A stretch of 64,000 bases of DNA. Source: an uncultured Eubacteriales bacterium. GTDB lineage: Bacteria > Bacillota > Clostridia > Peptostreptococcales > Anaerovoracaceae. How positions within the stretch are numbered: position 1 is the stretch's first letter; the number at the start of each line of letters is the position of its first letter. This document shows, piece by piece, positions 23,867-32,564 of the stretch. The translations under genes and the position numbers were made by a program. The notes under the pieces were generated by a model, which was not told the origin of the DNA, did no database searches, and saw nothing but the letters and a program-made list of their open reading frames with translations. The stretch spans positions 1-64,000 of the forward strand of contig CADBJW010000014.1 in assembly GCA_902795135.1 (NCBI GenBank). The letters are read 5' to 3'.

Positions 23867-24898
23867 ATGGAAACAAAAATTTTAACAACTAGTAAAGAAG
23901 ACATTGCCATTGCAGCGCGCATTATAAGAGACGGAGGGCTGGTCGCTTTCCCGACGGAAACGGTCTACGGACTGGGCGCCAATGCTTTTGATGAAGATGC
24001 GGTGGCTAGAGTATACGAAGCGAAAGGGAGACCGAGTGACAATCCGATGATCGTCCACATTTCCAGAGCAAGCGACATTGGACAGCTGACCAGAATGCTC
24101 AGCCCGGAAATCGTATCTTTGATCGATAATTTCTGGCCGGGGCCTTTGACCATGGTAATCAAAAAGAGACCTGAAATTCCAAATCGAACAACGGGTGGAC
24201 TGGATACTGTCGGAGTCAGAATGCCGGACAATCAGGCAGCAATCGATTTGATCAACATGGCAGGCGTTCCGATTGCAGCGCCAAGTGCAAACTTAAGCGG
24301 CAGTCCAAGTCCTACCCGGGCCAAAGACGTCATTGCGGATCTGGACGGACGCGTGGATGCGATCATCGTGGGAGATGACTGCAGAGTTGGGATCGAGTCG
24401 ACGGTCGTGGATCTGACCTCCGAAGTACCGACCATTCTTCGCCCGGGCATCATCACGGCGGAGAGTCTGGAAGCGGCTCTTGGTAAAAACGTTGAGTACG
24501 ACAGTTCCTTAAAGGAAGCTTCCAAGCACGTTGCACTGGATCCTGCGGATGGAGTCAGCGAAAGCGATTTTCAGCCGAAGTCACCGGGCATGAAGTACAA
24601 GCATTATGCACCAAAGGCGGATATGCTGGTGGTGGAAGGTCGCAGGGAAGATGTGGCGGCCGAGATCGAACGGCTTAAGGCTTTGAATGAGAGACTTGGA
24701 AATAAAGTTGGCGTCATCATGTTTGAGGAGCGGGCGTTTATTGAAGCGGCTCATGATTTCTTCGCCAGACTCAGAGATCTGGACAACGAAGGGGTCGACA
24801 TGATTTTGGCCGGGGCACTGAGCGATACAGACGGCGTTGGGTTTGCTGTCATGAATCGCATGCTCAAGTCGGCAGGCTACAATATCGTCAAAGTATAA
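23867..24898 (+). CDS. ywlC: L-threonylcarbamoyladenylate synthase (Sua5/YwlC)
   Basis: Makes threonylcarbamoyl-AMP from Thr, bicarbonate and ATP for the t6A modification of ANN-decoding tRNAs. The 343-residue length identifies the two-domain Sua5 form: a YrdC domain (about 1-205; FPTETVYGLGANA, KGRPSDNPMIVHI, PSANLSGSPSPT) and a C-terminal Sua5 domain (about 230-343; PGMKYKHYAPKA). It is commonly found near prfA in Firmicutes. Co-transcription with prfA and rpiB is likely from the tight spacing. Confidence 0.95.
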   Translation: METKILTTSKEDIAIAARIIRDGGLVAFPTETVYGLGANAFDEDAVARVYEAKGRPSDNPMIVHISRASDIGQLTRMLSPEIVSLIDNFWPGPLTMVIKKRPEIPNRTTGGLDTVGVRMPDNQAAIDLINMAGVPIAAPSANLSGSPSPTRAKDVIADLDGRVDAIIVGDDCRVGIESTVVDLTSEVPTILRPGIITAESLEAALGKNVEYDSSLKEASKHVALDPADGVSESDFQPKSPGMKYKHYAPKADMLVVEGRREDVAAEIERLKALNERLGNKVGVIMFEERAFIEAAHDFFARLRDLDNEGVDMILAGALSDTDGVGFAVMNRMLKSAGYNIVKV

Positions 24899-24929
24899 GA
24901 CAGCGAAAGGATTGAACGGGAGGACGGAA

Positions 24930-25367
24930 ATGATCATAGCAGTTGCGAGCGACCACGGCGGATTCGCATTAAAAGAAAAAATCAAGGCGTTTTTGAGAAC
25001 AAGAGAGGATATCAAAATCGTCGATCTCGGAACCAATTCCGAAGAATCCGTAGATTATCCGATCTATGGGAAGGCATGTGGGGAAGCCGTTGCCAGCGGG
25101 AAAGCAGATAGAGGAATCGTCTGCTGCGGAACGGGAATCGGCATATCCATCGCCGCCAATAAGGTGAAAGGGATACGCTGCGGCCTTTGCACGAGCGTAG
25201 AAATGGCGGAACTGACGCGCAAACACAATAATGCCAACATGCTGGCTCTTGGTGGCAGAACGACGGACCCGGACCTGGCGATTGAGATTACAAAAGCATG
25301 GCTGGATACGGAATTCGAGGGCGGCAGGCACAAGCGCAGAACGGACATGCTTGATGAAATGATTTAG
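24930..25367 (+). CDS. rpiB: Ribose-5-phosphate isomerase B
   Basis: Interconverts ribose 5-phosphate and ribulose 5-phosphate. The start chosen is ATG 24930 (MIIAVASDHGG), with GGGAGG upstream, giving 145 residues. SDHGG near the N-terminus, the active-site Cys region CCGTGIGISIAANK and NNANMLALGGR are family motifs. It could also act on allose phosphate, but context (ywlC, upp) fits nucleotide and central metabolism. Confidence 0.95.
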   Translation: MIIAVASDHGGFALKEKIKAFLRTREDIKIVDLGTNSEESVDYPIYGKACGEAVASGKADRGIVCCGTGIGISIAANKVKGIRCGLCTSVEMAELTRKHNNANMLALGGRTTDPDLAIEITKAWLDTEFEGGRHKRRTDMLDEMI

Positions 25368-25414
25368 TTAATCATTGTTTTTAATATATAAGTAAAGAAG
25401 AAAGGCAGGACAAA

Positions 25415-26044
25415 ATGGGAAAGATTTATGTTTTCGATCATCCGTTGATTCAGCACAAAGTTGCACAGATCAGAGACAAGAACACGAACACCAGAGACTT
25501 TAGACAGCTGGTTAAGGAAATTGCAATGCTGATGACTTACGAATCCACTCGTGATCTGAAGCTGGAAGATGTTGAAATCGAAACTCCAATTTGCCCAACA
25601 ACCGTAAAGATGCTCAAGGGCGAAGACGTTGCCATCGTTCCGATTCTGAGAGCTGGTCTTGGAATGGTTGACGGAGTGCTCGAAATCATACCAAATGCCA
25701 AGGTTGGACACGTTGGTCTTTACAGAGATCCTGAGACGCATGAACCGGTTGAGTATTACTGCAAGATGCCGGAAGACATCGACAAGAGAAAGATTCTGGT
25801 TACAGACCCAATGCTGGCAACCGGAGGCAGTGCAGTAGCTGCTATCGATTTCGTAAAGCAGAGAGGCGGCAAGGACATCGTATTCCTGTGCCTGATCGCA
25901 GCGCCAGAAGGCATTAAGGTTCTGCAGGAAGCACATCCGGATGTTGATATTTACATTGCTGCAACAGACAGATGCCTCAACGAAAACGCTTACATCGTTC
26001 CTGGTCTCGGAGATGCAGGCGACAGAATCTTTGGCACAAAATAA
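25415..26044 (+). CDS. upp: Uracil phosphoribosyltransferase
   Basis: Salvages uracil to UMP using PRPP. 209 residues, exactly the family size. The PRPP loop [23 protein letters not shown] and the uracil-binding C-terminal [16 protein letters not shown] are present. It sits 47 bp after rpiB with its own AAGGCAGG site, and ends at a strong terminator before tyrS. Confidence 0.97.
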   Translation: MGKIYVFDHPLIQHKVAQIRDKNTNTRDFRQLVKEIAMLMTYESTRDLKLEDVEIETPICPTTVKMLKGEDVAIVPILRAGLGMVDGVLEIIPNAKVGHVGLYRDPETHEPVEYYCKMPEDIDKRKILVTDPMLATGGSAVAAIDFVKQRGGKDIVFLCLIAAPEGIKVLQEAHPDVDIYIAATDRCLNENAYIVPGLGDAGDRIFGTK

Positions 26045-26058
26045 TTAAGACTTAAAAC

Positions 26059-26103
26059 AACTCAGCACACCTGCGGGAAGCTGCAGGTGCGCTTTGAGTT
26101 TTC
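26059..26103 (+). terminator. Terminator between upp and tyrS
   Basis: Outer AACTCA (26059-26064) with TGAGTT (26095-26100), and inner CACCTGC (26068-26074) with GCAGGTG (26083-26089), then TTTTC. It lies 13-20 nt before the tyrS start, so it may also influence tyrS expression. It lacks T-box features. Confidence 0.75.
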
Positions 26104-26116
26104 ATTGGAGGGAAAC

Positions 26117-27481
26117 ATGAATTGTGATCTTATACCTGATAACGTGAGTAAATTTACGAACGTATATGATGTTCTGAAGGAGCGTGGATTCATTGAGCAG
26201 TCTACCGACGAAGAAAAAGTGCGGGAGCTTTTGCAGAATGAAAAAGTAAAATTCTATATCGGATTTGACCCGACGGCAGATTGCCTGCACGTAGGTCACT
26301 TCATGCAGGTCATCATTATGATGTACATGCAGAAGTTTGGACATACACCGGTTGTTCTCATTGGTGGCGGCACGGGTATGGTCGGCGATCCATCCGGCAG
26401 AACGGATATGCGGCAGGTTATGGATATCGAGACGATCGAGCATAACTGTGAGCAGTTCAAGAAGCTCTTTGATCAGTTCCTGGAATTTGACGAAGAGTGG
26501 AAATACGAAGGAAACGAAGGCGTCTATACACCGGGCCATGAGAACAAGGAACCGGAACCGGGCAAGGCGATTGCAGTAAACAACGCACGGTGGCTGAGAC
26601 CTTTGAACTACATCGACTTCCTTCGTGAAATCGGTTCACTGTTCAACATTAACACCATGCTTCGGGCGGAATGCTTTAAGCAGAGAATGGACCGCGAAGG
26701 CGGCCTGACCATGTTCGAACTCAACTACATGCTCATGCAGAGCTATGACTTCATGGTTATGGCACGGGATTTTGGTGTTAAGATCCAGTTTGGCGGAAAC
26801 GATCAATGGTCCAATATTATCGGCGGCGTTGATCTGACCAGAAAGAAAGTCGGCAAGGAAGTTTACGGAATGACTTTCTCGCTTCTGACCAACAGTGAAG
26901 GTAAGAAAATGGGTAAAACCCAGAAAGGCGCTCTGTGGCTCAGTCCTGAAAAAACTTCCCCGTACGAGTTCTATCAGTACTGGAGAAATGTGGGCGATGC
27001 CGATGTAAACAAGTGCCTGCGGATGCTTACCTTCCTGCCAATGGAAGAAGTGGAACGGCTGTCCGCACTTCCTGGACAGGAAATCAACAAGGCAAAGGAA
27101 GTCCTGGCTTACGAAGTCACGAAACTGGTACACGGTGAAGAAGAAGCAACAAAAGCTCAGGAAGCTGCACGGGCTGCATTTGGCGGCGGCGGTGGCGGCA
27201 TGGCGAACCTGCCGGAAGTGGAATTTGCTGCTGCGGATCTTCAGAGCACGGACAAGGAAGGAAACGAGCTGGGCGGCCTGGGTGTCGTATCCTTCATCAA
27301 GCAGCTTGGCCTTGTTCCAAGCAACCGGGAAGGCTTTATGACCATCGAGCAGGGCGGTCTGAAAATCGACGGCGAAAAGATTACAGACAAGAAGTTCCTG
27401 ATTACAGCCGACGCCTTCAAGGACGGCAAGATGCTCGTCGAAAAAGGCAAGAAAAAGAAAATCATGGTTACCCTGAAATAA
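26117..27481 (+). CDS. tyrS: Tyrosyl-tRNA synthetase
   Basis: Charges tRNA-Tyr. The ATG at 26117 (GGAGGG upstream) gives 454 residues. The class I HIGH-like motif is HVGHF, and the KMSKS-like motif is KMGKT. A Rossmann catalytic domain is followed by an anticodon-binding region and a C-terminal S4-type RNA-binding domain (about 385-454). A poly-Gly loop (AFGGGGGG) lies near residue 355. No T-box leader is visible, in contrast to many Firmicutes tyrS genes. The nearby aromatic operon is controlled separately. Confidence 0.95.
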   Translation: MNCDLIPDNVSKFTNVYDVLKERGFIEQSTDEEKVRELLQNEKVKFYIGFDPTADCLHVGHFMQVIIMMYMQKFGHTPVVLIGGGTGMVGDPSGRTDMRQVMDIETIEHNCEQFKKLFDQFLEFDEEWKYEGNEGVYTPGHENKEPEPGKAIAVNNARWLRPLNYIDFLREIGSLFNINTMLRAECFKQRMDREGGLTMFELNYMLMQSYDFMVMARDFGVKIQFGGNDQWSNIIGGVDLTRKKVGKEVYGMTFSLLTNSEGKKMGKTQKGALWLSPEKTSPYEFYQYWRNVGDADVNKCLRMLTFLPMEEVERLSALPGQEINKAKEVLAYEVTKLVHGEEEATKAQEAARAAFGGGGGGMANLPEVEFAAADLQSTDKEGNELGGLGVVSFIKQLGLVPSNREGFMTIEQGGLKIDGEKITDKKFLITADAFKDGKMLVEKGKKKKIMVTLK

Positions 27482-27493
27482 GTATTTTGCCAG

Positions 27494-27524
27494 CTGGCGG
27501 GGCACTGCCCCGCCAGTTGTTTTT
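27494..27524 (+). terminator. tyrS terminator
   Basis: CTGGCGGGGC (27494-27503) pairs perfectly with GCCCCGCCAG (27507-27516) over a 3-nt loop, then TTGTTTTT. Confidence 0.95.
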
Positions 27525-27662
27525 CTATCAGCCACGAATAATCCGTCAAAAACCCCACTGAAGGTATCTTTTTTCAATGCATTCCAAGACTGGAGTGGGG
27601 TGGGGTCCCCACCAAAGCCTTTGCAAATGACCGCTTGAAGTTGCCCGAAATATTGAAAACGC
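27525..27662. other. Palindrome-rich spacer, no gene seen
   Basis: Contains GGTGGGG-T-CCCCACC (27599-27613) and a wider pair ACCCCACT (27552-27559) with AGTGGGGT (27594-27601), which are mutually exclusive. The 13-mer CAAAGCCTTTGCA at 27613-27625 recurs at 27748-27760 in the rplM leader. No coding region or recognised element is supported. Confidence 0.5.
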
Positions 27663-27691
27663 TTGACACCAAGGTGGTTCAAGTATAAAAT
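27663..27691 (+). promoter_or_regulatory. rplM-rpsI promoter
   Basis: TTGACA (27663-27668), 17-nt spacer, TAAAAT (27686-27691). Near consensus, fitting a ribosomal-protein operon. Confidence 0.88.
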
Positions 27692-27884
27692 AACCTCGTG
27701 TCACGCACGTGGCATGGTTTTTTCGTGTGAGCAGGGAGGTCGAAGGTCAAAGCCTTTGCAGAACCCGGCAGCGAGCACGGCAGAAGTTAGTTTTGTTCGC
27801 CGAAAACGATTAGCGCAGGTCACTGATTCGAGTAGGCAGGGCCGAACAAGATCGAAAGATCCTAGTAGGTAGAAAGGAAGAGAC
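27692..27884 (+). promoter_or_regulatory. Long 5' leader of the L13-S9 operon, candidate autoregulatory RNA
   Basis: Nearly 190 nt separate the promoter from rplM with no convincing ORF. The leader has several pairable segments, including CGTG-T-CACG near its start and a T-run at 27718-27723. L13 leader RNAs that bind the ribosomal protein are known in low-GC Firmicutes. I infer the same type of control from position, not from a matched consensus. Confidence 0.45.
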
Positions 27885-28313
27885 ATGAGTTCATTCATCG
27901 CAAAGCCTGCAGAGGTTGAACGTAAGTGGTACGTTATCGATGCAGACGGCAAGAACCTGGGAAGAATGGCATCACAGATTGCCGCAATTCTCAGAGGAAA
28001 AAACAAGCCAACCTACACACCTCACGTTGACTGTGGAGATTACGTCATCGTAATCAATGCAGAGAAGGTTGCTGTAACAGGCAAGAAGAGACAGGAAAAG
28101 ATCTACAAGCACCACACTGGTTATCCAGGTGGTCTGAGAGAACTGACCATGGAGCAGATGCTGGAAAAGCACCCGACAGAAGTTGTAAGACACGCTGTTA
28201 AGGGAATGATGCCAAACGGCAAGCTTGGACGGCAGATGTACAAGAAGTTAAAGGTTTACGCAGGTCCTGAGCATGAACATGCAGCTCAGAAACCGGAAGT
28301 TCTGGATATTTAG
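27885..28313 (+). CDS. rplM: 50S ribosomal protein L13
   Basis: 142 residues, the normal size. The conserved [19 protein letters not shown] start, [21 protein letters not shown] and the TGYPGGLRE and [19 protein letters not shown] stretches identify it. GAAAGGAAGAG precedes ATG 27885. Forms the usual L13-S9 operon with rpsI 18 bp downstream. Confidence 0.99.
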   Translation: MSSFIAKPAEVERKWYVIDADGKNLGRMASQIAAILRGKNKPTYTPHVDCGDYVIVINAEKVAVTGKKRQEKIYKHHTGYPGGLRELTMEQMLEKHPTEVVRHAVKGMMPNGKLGRQMYKKLKVYAGPEHEHAAQKPEVLDI

Positions 28314-28331
28314 TGGAAGGGAGGAATCACG

Positions 28332-28727
28332 ATGGCAAAGACACAGTACTACGGAACAGGTAGAAGAAAATCATCCGTTGCTAGAGTTAGATTGATCCCT
28401 GGCACTGGCAATATCACAGTTAACAACAAGCCTCTCGACGATTACCTCGCACTGGATATCGTAAAGAGAGAAGTAAGAAGACCTTTTGAGATCGCAGGAT
28501 GCGAAGGCAAGTTCGACGTAATCGCTACCGTTAAGGGCGGCGGCTACACTGGACAGGCTGGAGCCCTGAGACATGGTATCTCCAGAGCTCTTTGTGAAGC
28601 AGACAGAGACGCTTTCAGAGCACCGCTGAAGGCTGCTGGATTCCTGACTAGAGACTCCCGTATGAAGGAAAGAAAGAAGTACGGACTCAAGAAAGCAAGA
28701 AGAGCAAGCCAGTTCTCAAAACGTTAG
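28332..28727 (+). CDS. rpsI: 30S ribosomal protein S9
   Basis: 131 residues ending in the typical [12 protein letters not shown] tail, whose last residues contact P-site tRNA. Other landmarks are [15 protein letters not shown] and [25 protein letters not shown] precedes the ATG. Confidence 0.99.
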   Translation: MAKTQYYGTGRRKSSVARVRLIPGTGNITVNNKPLDDYLALDIVKREVRRPFEIAGCEGKFDVIATVKGGGYTGQAGALRHGISRALCEADRDAFRAPLKAAGFLTRDSRMKERKKYGLKKARRASQFSKR

Positions 28728-28752
28728 TATTTCAATACTGCATGAACTCAAA

Positions 28753-28783
28753 AACCCCGGTGGATTATCCATCGGGGTTCTTT
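28753..28783. terminator. Bidirectional terminator between rpsI and the M3-like peptidase
   Basis: A 12-bp stem AACCCCGGTGGA (28753-28764) with TCCATCGGGGTT (28768-28779). TTCTTTG follows on the plus strand, and TTTTTGAG on the minus strand, where the peptidase gene converges. Confidence 0.88.
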
Positions 28784-28824
28784 GTTTGCTGTGTTATGTG
28801 ACGGATTGAATGTACGACTGCGAC

Positions 28825-30561
28825 CTATTGAACGGCAGGTTTGATCGTTTCAGCTATATCTTTCACAACGCCATCCTCGAAGATATTTCTTAAGCCACAC
28901 TCCTTTAGGCCTTCGAGGTAGGCTTTGTCCAAATCGACCGCAGAAATCTTCATATATTTATCAACGGCCGAATTTCTGTCATCCAGGGATTCGGCCCAAA
29001 TATCCAGTGCGGAAAGCGCCGAAGTAGCATAAGAAATATAGTACATCGGGCTCTCATAGGTATGAGACACCTGCACCCAGTCATAATGCGCCAGATCTTT
29101 CGAGGTGTAACCCGCATCGATCAGTCCATACTCGTCTGCCAGCTTCGCGGCCAGCGCATTCATTTCCTTGCCGCTCATATCCGGATTCGCAAACAGTTCC
29201 TGCTGAAATTCATCATACATACAGCCCGTAACGATACCCGCCAGAATGTTTGAAATCGTTTCGGACTCTACCACATCGGCACTATCCCCAAACAGCTCAT
29301 CGTAATATTCCAGAAACAAAAGCTCCAGCCCCTGTGACTGGATTTCTGCAATGTCGTAAGATCCTTCGGACATCAAAAGCGAATGGTCTTTGTGATGGAA
29401 TCCGGCATTAAAGTGACCGAACTCATGAATGGTAACCGAATAATCGGCCGCCTCACAATAAGGTTTGTTAAAGATATACGGGGAACCGTATTCCGGAAGA
29501 TCGGTGGTAAACCCGACGTCCAGCTTTTGCGGGGAATCGTCGATGTCATACATATGAAAGCGCCGCAAATAGTTAAAAGACGTCTTGAGCTCCGGATGGA
29601 TCTGGCCGATGTATGGCGCGATGCGTTCCAGTATGGTATCGCCGGAATCGTCATAATCAAAGATGGCCTGAACGTCCGAATGGTAGAATTTATCGCAACT
29701 CGCAACGTAAAGCGGAACGATATACTTCTTCACATCGGCATATAAAGCCGCCGCGTCATCGCTGGAATAGTCGCGGCAATAGATTTCATTGTAGGCGTAA
29801 TCCGGGTAATTATCGTAGCCGTAGATATGGGCGATCTGGTTTCTGACCTTTACCAGATCCGACAAAATCTGTGTGAATTCCCGGTTGTCTTCTTTCGGAT
29901 CGGAACAGTTCAATAAGAGCTTGTCGTATTTCTGAACAAGCTTCGTTTCTTTGTTATACAGCTTTTTTTCTCTGGCTGTCATGTCTTCGTAGGTAGCCAG
30001 AAATTCCTCTTCCTCGTCCGTCAATTTCTCTTTCAGAAGCGCGCCATTGGGTCCCTTTAGAATATCTCTCAGAACCTGGAAACACTCGTCGGAAATGGCC
30101 ACGTTCTGGTCCGCATACTTTGCCGACAAATCAGAGATTTCTTCGTTGTTGGCGTCTTTGTAATATTTGATATCCAGCAGGGAAAGCTGGGTATTCAGCC
30201 GGTCCGTTTCCTCAAAGAGGCTGTCGAGTAGCAAAGGCAATGCGGTTTCCGTATTAAGAATCACCTTATCATCGGCTGCCTTCTTTTCATAGGGCTTGAG
30301 CTCATCCAAAATGATGTTTAAGCGAGACTCATCATAGCCGCTGTAAGCGACCCCGGCCGGCGACAGATCCGCATGGGAAACGTAAGGATAAATGCTGTCC
30401 GGATTCTTCGGATTTTTGGCATCGTCCGTCCATCGCAATCCCGAGACCTGTGCAAAAGGCCCTGCGCCCGGATCCTCGGCGGAGGAAAGGGTGAAGCAGG
30501 TAAAGACCGATATGGCAATAATTAGAATTGTCGTGATTAAGGTGGTAGATTTCTTTTTCAT
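28825..30561 (-). CDS. Secreted M3-like zinc peptidase (oligoendopeptidase F-like)
   Basis: A 578-residue protein read from ATG 30561; an upstream in-frame ATG exists but would put a non-hydrophobic leader before the signal peptide. The N-terminus (MKKKSTT, then a hydrophobic run to LSSA) is a Sec signal with likely cleavage before EDPG. The zinc site is HEFGH at 378-382 (H378, E379, H382), with a downstream Glu in DIAEIQSQGLELL as probable third ligand. Remaining sequence is mostly helical, as in M3 peptidases. Most PepF enzymes are cytosolic, so export is notable. No strong ribosome-binding site was found, and substrate is unknown. Confidence 0.82.
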   Translation of the reverse strand: MKKKSTTLITTILIIAISVFTCFTLSSAEDPGAGPFAQVSGLRWTDDAKNPKNPDSIYPYVSHADLSPAGVAYSGYDESRLNIILDELKPYEKKAADDKVILNTETALPLLLDSLFEETDRLNTQLSLLDIKYYKDANNEEISDLSAKYADQNVAISDECFQVLRDILKGPNGALLKEKLTDEEEEFLATYEDMTAREKKLYNKETKLVQKYDKLLLNCSDPKEDNREFTQILSDLVKVRNQIAHIYGYDNYPDYAYNEIYCRDYSSDDAAALYADVKKYIVPLYVASCDKFYHSDVQAIFDYDDSGDTILERIAPYIGQIHPELKTSFNYLRRFHMYDIDDSPQKLDVGFTTDLPEYGSPYIFNKPYCEAADYSVTIHEFGHFNAGFHHKDHSLLMSEGSYDIAEIQSQGLELLFLEYYDELFGDSADVVESETISNILAGIVTGCMYDEFQQELFANPDMSGKEMNALAAKLADEYGLIDAGYTSKDLAHYDWVQVSHTYESPMYYISYATSALSALDIWAESLDDRNSAVDKYMKISAVDLDKAYLEGLKECGLRNIFEDGVVKDIAETIKPAVQ

Positions 30562-30666
30562 TTTCGTTTCACAGTCGTCATCAATACTAGCCTTCCAATG
30601 GTTCAATAAGAATTCTACTATATTGGGAACAATAGAACAATGGCAATCTGAATCGCGCAGAAGTAT

Positions 30667-30675
30667 GATATAATA
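30667..30675 (+). promoter_or_regulatory. Extended -10 promoter of orr
   Basis: TGATATAAT with TATAAT at 30669-30674, about 37 bp before the orr start. No good -35 was found. Confidence 0.6.
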
Positions 30676-30711
30676 CACGCAAAGCAATTTCATTCACAGG
30701 AGGAGAGGAAT

Positions 30712-31797
30712 ATGTATCCGAAATTACTGATCGACTTAAAGAAGCTTAGAGACAACATCGATGCGGTTGCTAAGATCACGAAAGAAGATGGCGGCTGTAC
30801 GATGATGATTGTAACGAAATGCCTTTGCGCAAACAGGGAAGTTGCGAAAATGATCACGGAACACCCTGCCGTCGATTTTCTGGCAGACTCACGAATTGAA
30901 AACATAAAGAAATACCAGGATCTGGTTGACGCCAGCGGCAAGCAGAGCGTACTGCTCAGACTGCCGATGATGTCGGAAATTGAAGACGTGGTTCAATATG
31001 CCAACATCAGTTTCAACTCGGAAATGGCAACCATAGAAGCGCTGAATGCAGAAGCGGCAAAGCAGAACAAAACTCATAAGGTCGTTCTCATGGTGGACCT
31101 GGGCGATCTCCGCGAGGGAATCTTCTTCCGTAACGAAGAAGAAATTCTGGAAACAGCGGCAAAGATCCATGCTATGTCCAATGTAGAACTGTACGGAATG
31201 GGAACCAACCTGACCTGCTACGGCGCAATCATTCCGAAAAACGACAATCTTTCCGTGCTTTGCGACATCGCAGGCAAAGTAGAAGAAAAACTGGGCATCA
31301 AGCTGCAGATGGTATCCGGCGGCAACTCCAGCTCCATCTATTTGGTAGGCAAAGGAGAACTTCCGGAAAAAATCAATAACCTTCGTCTTGGCGAAGCATT
31401 CCTGCTCGGAAACGACACCGCTTATGGCAGCGACCTGCCGGGAACCGTTGGGGATGCACTGCTCTGTGAAGCGCAGATTATTGAACTCAAAACCAAGCCA
31501 TCCCTTCCAATCGGTGAAGTGGGCGTGGATGCTTTTGGACAAAAGCCGTTCTATGAGGACAGAGGAGAAATCAAGAGGGCGATTCTGGGAATCGGCCAGC
31601 AGGATACAGATCGGGACGGTATGACGCCGCTGGATGAGAACGTCGATGTTCTCGGCGCCAGCTCGGACCACCTGATTCTGGATGTTACGAAATCAGATAA
31701 AGCGTATCAGGTTGGCGACACGGTGAAGTTTACCTTAGAATACGGCGCTGTTCTGCGACTGGCAACCAGTGAATACGTGGCAAAAGAATTTATCTAG
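30712..31797 (+). CDS. orr: Amino-acid racemase of the Orr (ornithine racemase) type
   Basis: Fold type III PLP enzyme, 361 residues. The PLP lysine is in MIVTKCLCA near residue 33, and MVSGGNSSSIYLV and RLGEAFLLGND are in the alanine-racemase-like barrel. The overall match is to the Orr family, where it converts L- to D-ornithine for anaerobic ornithine degradation. The rest of that pathway (oraSE, ord, ortAB) is not in this window, so another amino acid remains possible. AGGAGGAGAGG precedes ATG 30712. Confidence 0.85.
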   Translation: MYPKLLIDLKKLRDNIDAVAKITKEDGGCTMMIVTKCLCANREVAKMITEHPAVDFLADSRIENIKKYQDLVDASGKQSVLLRLPMMSEIEDVVQYANISFNSEMATIEALNAEAAKQNKTHKVVLMVDLGDLREGIFFRNEEEILETAAKIHAMSNVELYGMGTNLTCYGAIIPKNDNLSVLCDIAGKVEEKLGIKLQMVSGGNSSSIYLVGKGELPEKINNLRLGEAFLLGNDTAYGSDLPGTVGDALLCEAQIIELKTKPSLPIGEVGVDAFGQKPFYEDRGEIKRAILGIGQQDTDRDGMTPLDENVDVLGASSDHLILDVTKSDKAYQVGDTVKFTLEYGAVLRLATSEYVAKEFI

Positions 31798-31825
31798 GCT
31801 GCAACCAAACAACTTAAAAATGCAT

Positions 31826-31859
31826 ACAAAAAACCGCTCCGTTTCCGGGGCGGCTTTTT
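31826..31859. terminator. Bidirectional terminator after orr
   Basis: CCGCTCCG (31834-31841) pairs with CGGGGCGG (31846-31853) around TTTC, with TTTTTG after it. On the minus strand the same stem is followed by TTTTTTG, ending the small transcript predicted from 31972. Confidence 0.9.
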
Positions 31860-31937
31860 GCGTTAGATGGTTAATTTTAGAGGGAATATATATTTATGAG
31901 TTGTTGACATTATTCATTGCGCCTTTCGCTTTAGCAC
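31826..31937 (-). ncRNA. Candidate small minus-strand transcript with a 7-codon ORF
   Basis: A promoter is read on the minus strand: TTGACG at 31972-31967, 17-nt spacer, TATCAT at 31949-31944. Transcription from about 31937 would end at the stem 31853-31834, a product of roughly 110 nt. Inside it, AAAGG precedes ATG 31917 and the short peptide M-N-N-V-N-N-S ends at 31894. The RNA would overlap the orr 3' end only at the shared terminator. It could be a small RNA or an attenuated transcript whose downstream target is gone; function unknown. Confidence 0.5.
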
Positions 31938-32012
31938 GCTACTATGATAGCACATAAAATATGCCGCGTCAACCATAAAAATGCTATTTTTTTATGAAAA
32001 ATCACAATTTTT

Positions 32013-32429
32013 TTATTTGGCCCGATCAAATACCAACCAAATGCCGGAATAACCCAGTTTGATGGTATTATCATCCACGACTTTGTAGCGGAGTCTTGCG
32101 TTTTCACTGATGTTCCAGCATATCGGTGGATCAAAATCATCGCTGTTGCATTCGATGTTGATAATGCCCAGATTGCCCGTGTCATCACAGGACATTTTGC
32201 CTGCAATTCCAGGGTTGCCAGAGGCTTGATCGTACAGGCTGAAAGTTCCGTCCTCCTGAACACTGAGCGCATAAAAGCTGGTATCTGTCGTCTGATCTGT
32301 GGCGGTTTCGTGACAGGTCCACTCGCCAATAATGGCGGCTGGGGCGTTGTAAGAATCGCCGCATCCTGCAAAGGCAAGAAGCCCCAAAAGGATGAATAAT
32401 ATGCCGGTGATTTTTATATTTTTTAACAT
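32013..32429 (-). CDS. Small lipoprotein of unknown function
   Basis: 138 residues with a lipoprotein signal peptide: hydrophobic ILFILLGLLAFAGC with lipobox FAGC, giving a lipidated Cys at about 22. The mature part contains GEWTCHETATDQ and a run of beta strands ending in SGIWLVFDRAK, the pattern of small lipocalin-like META/DUF domains, but no family is claimed. GGAG lies 10 nt before the ATG at 32429. Single gene, facing the short transcript region. Confidence 0.75.
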   Translation of the reverse strand: MLKNIKITGILFILLGLLAFAGCGDSYNAPAAIIGEWTCHETATDQTTDTSFYALSVQEDGTFSLYDQASGNPGIAGKMSCDDTGNLGIINIECNSDDFDPPICWNISENARLRYKVVDDNTIKLGYSGIWLVFDRAK

Positions 32430-32517
32430 TGTTTTTTTACTCCATGTATCCCTTTATTTCCCAATACCTTTTTTCAATTGATTATAACATATTCATATGC
32501 GTATATGTTTAAAACAT

Positions 32518-32527
32518 GTGATATAAT
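32518..32527 (+). promoter_or_regulatory. Extended -10 promoter of the DUF202 gene
   Basis: TGATATAAT ending in TATAAT at 32522-32527, about 38 bp before the ATG at 32565. Confidence 0.5.
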
Positions 32528-32564
32528 ACAGTTTATAATTGGTCTAAAAAGCAGGGTGATGAGC

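Noticed and set aside
26045..26116. T-box leader for tyrS
   Set aside because: Only about 70 nt lie between upp and tyrS, occupied by one terminator hairpin; no T-box sequence or specifier loop.
27663..27872. Small ORF in the rplM leader
   Set aside because: It starts within the promoter -35, so it would not be on the transcript, and it lacks a ribosome-binding site.
30562..30693. Longer N-terminus for the secreted peptidase
   Set aside because: The extra residues would place a Cys/His-rich leader before a clear signal peptide; the start at 30561 is preferred.
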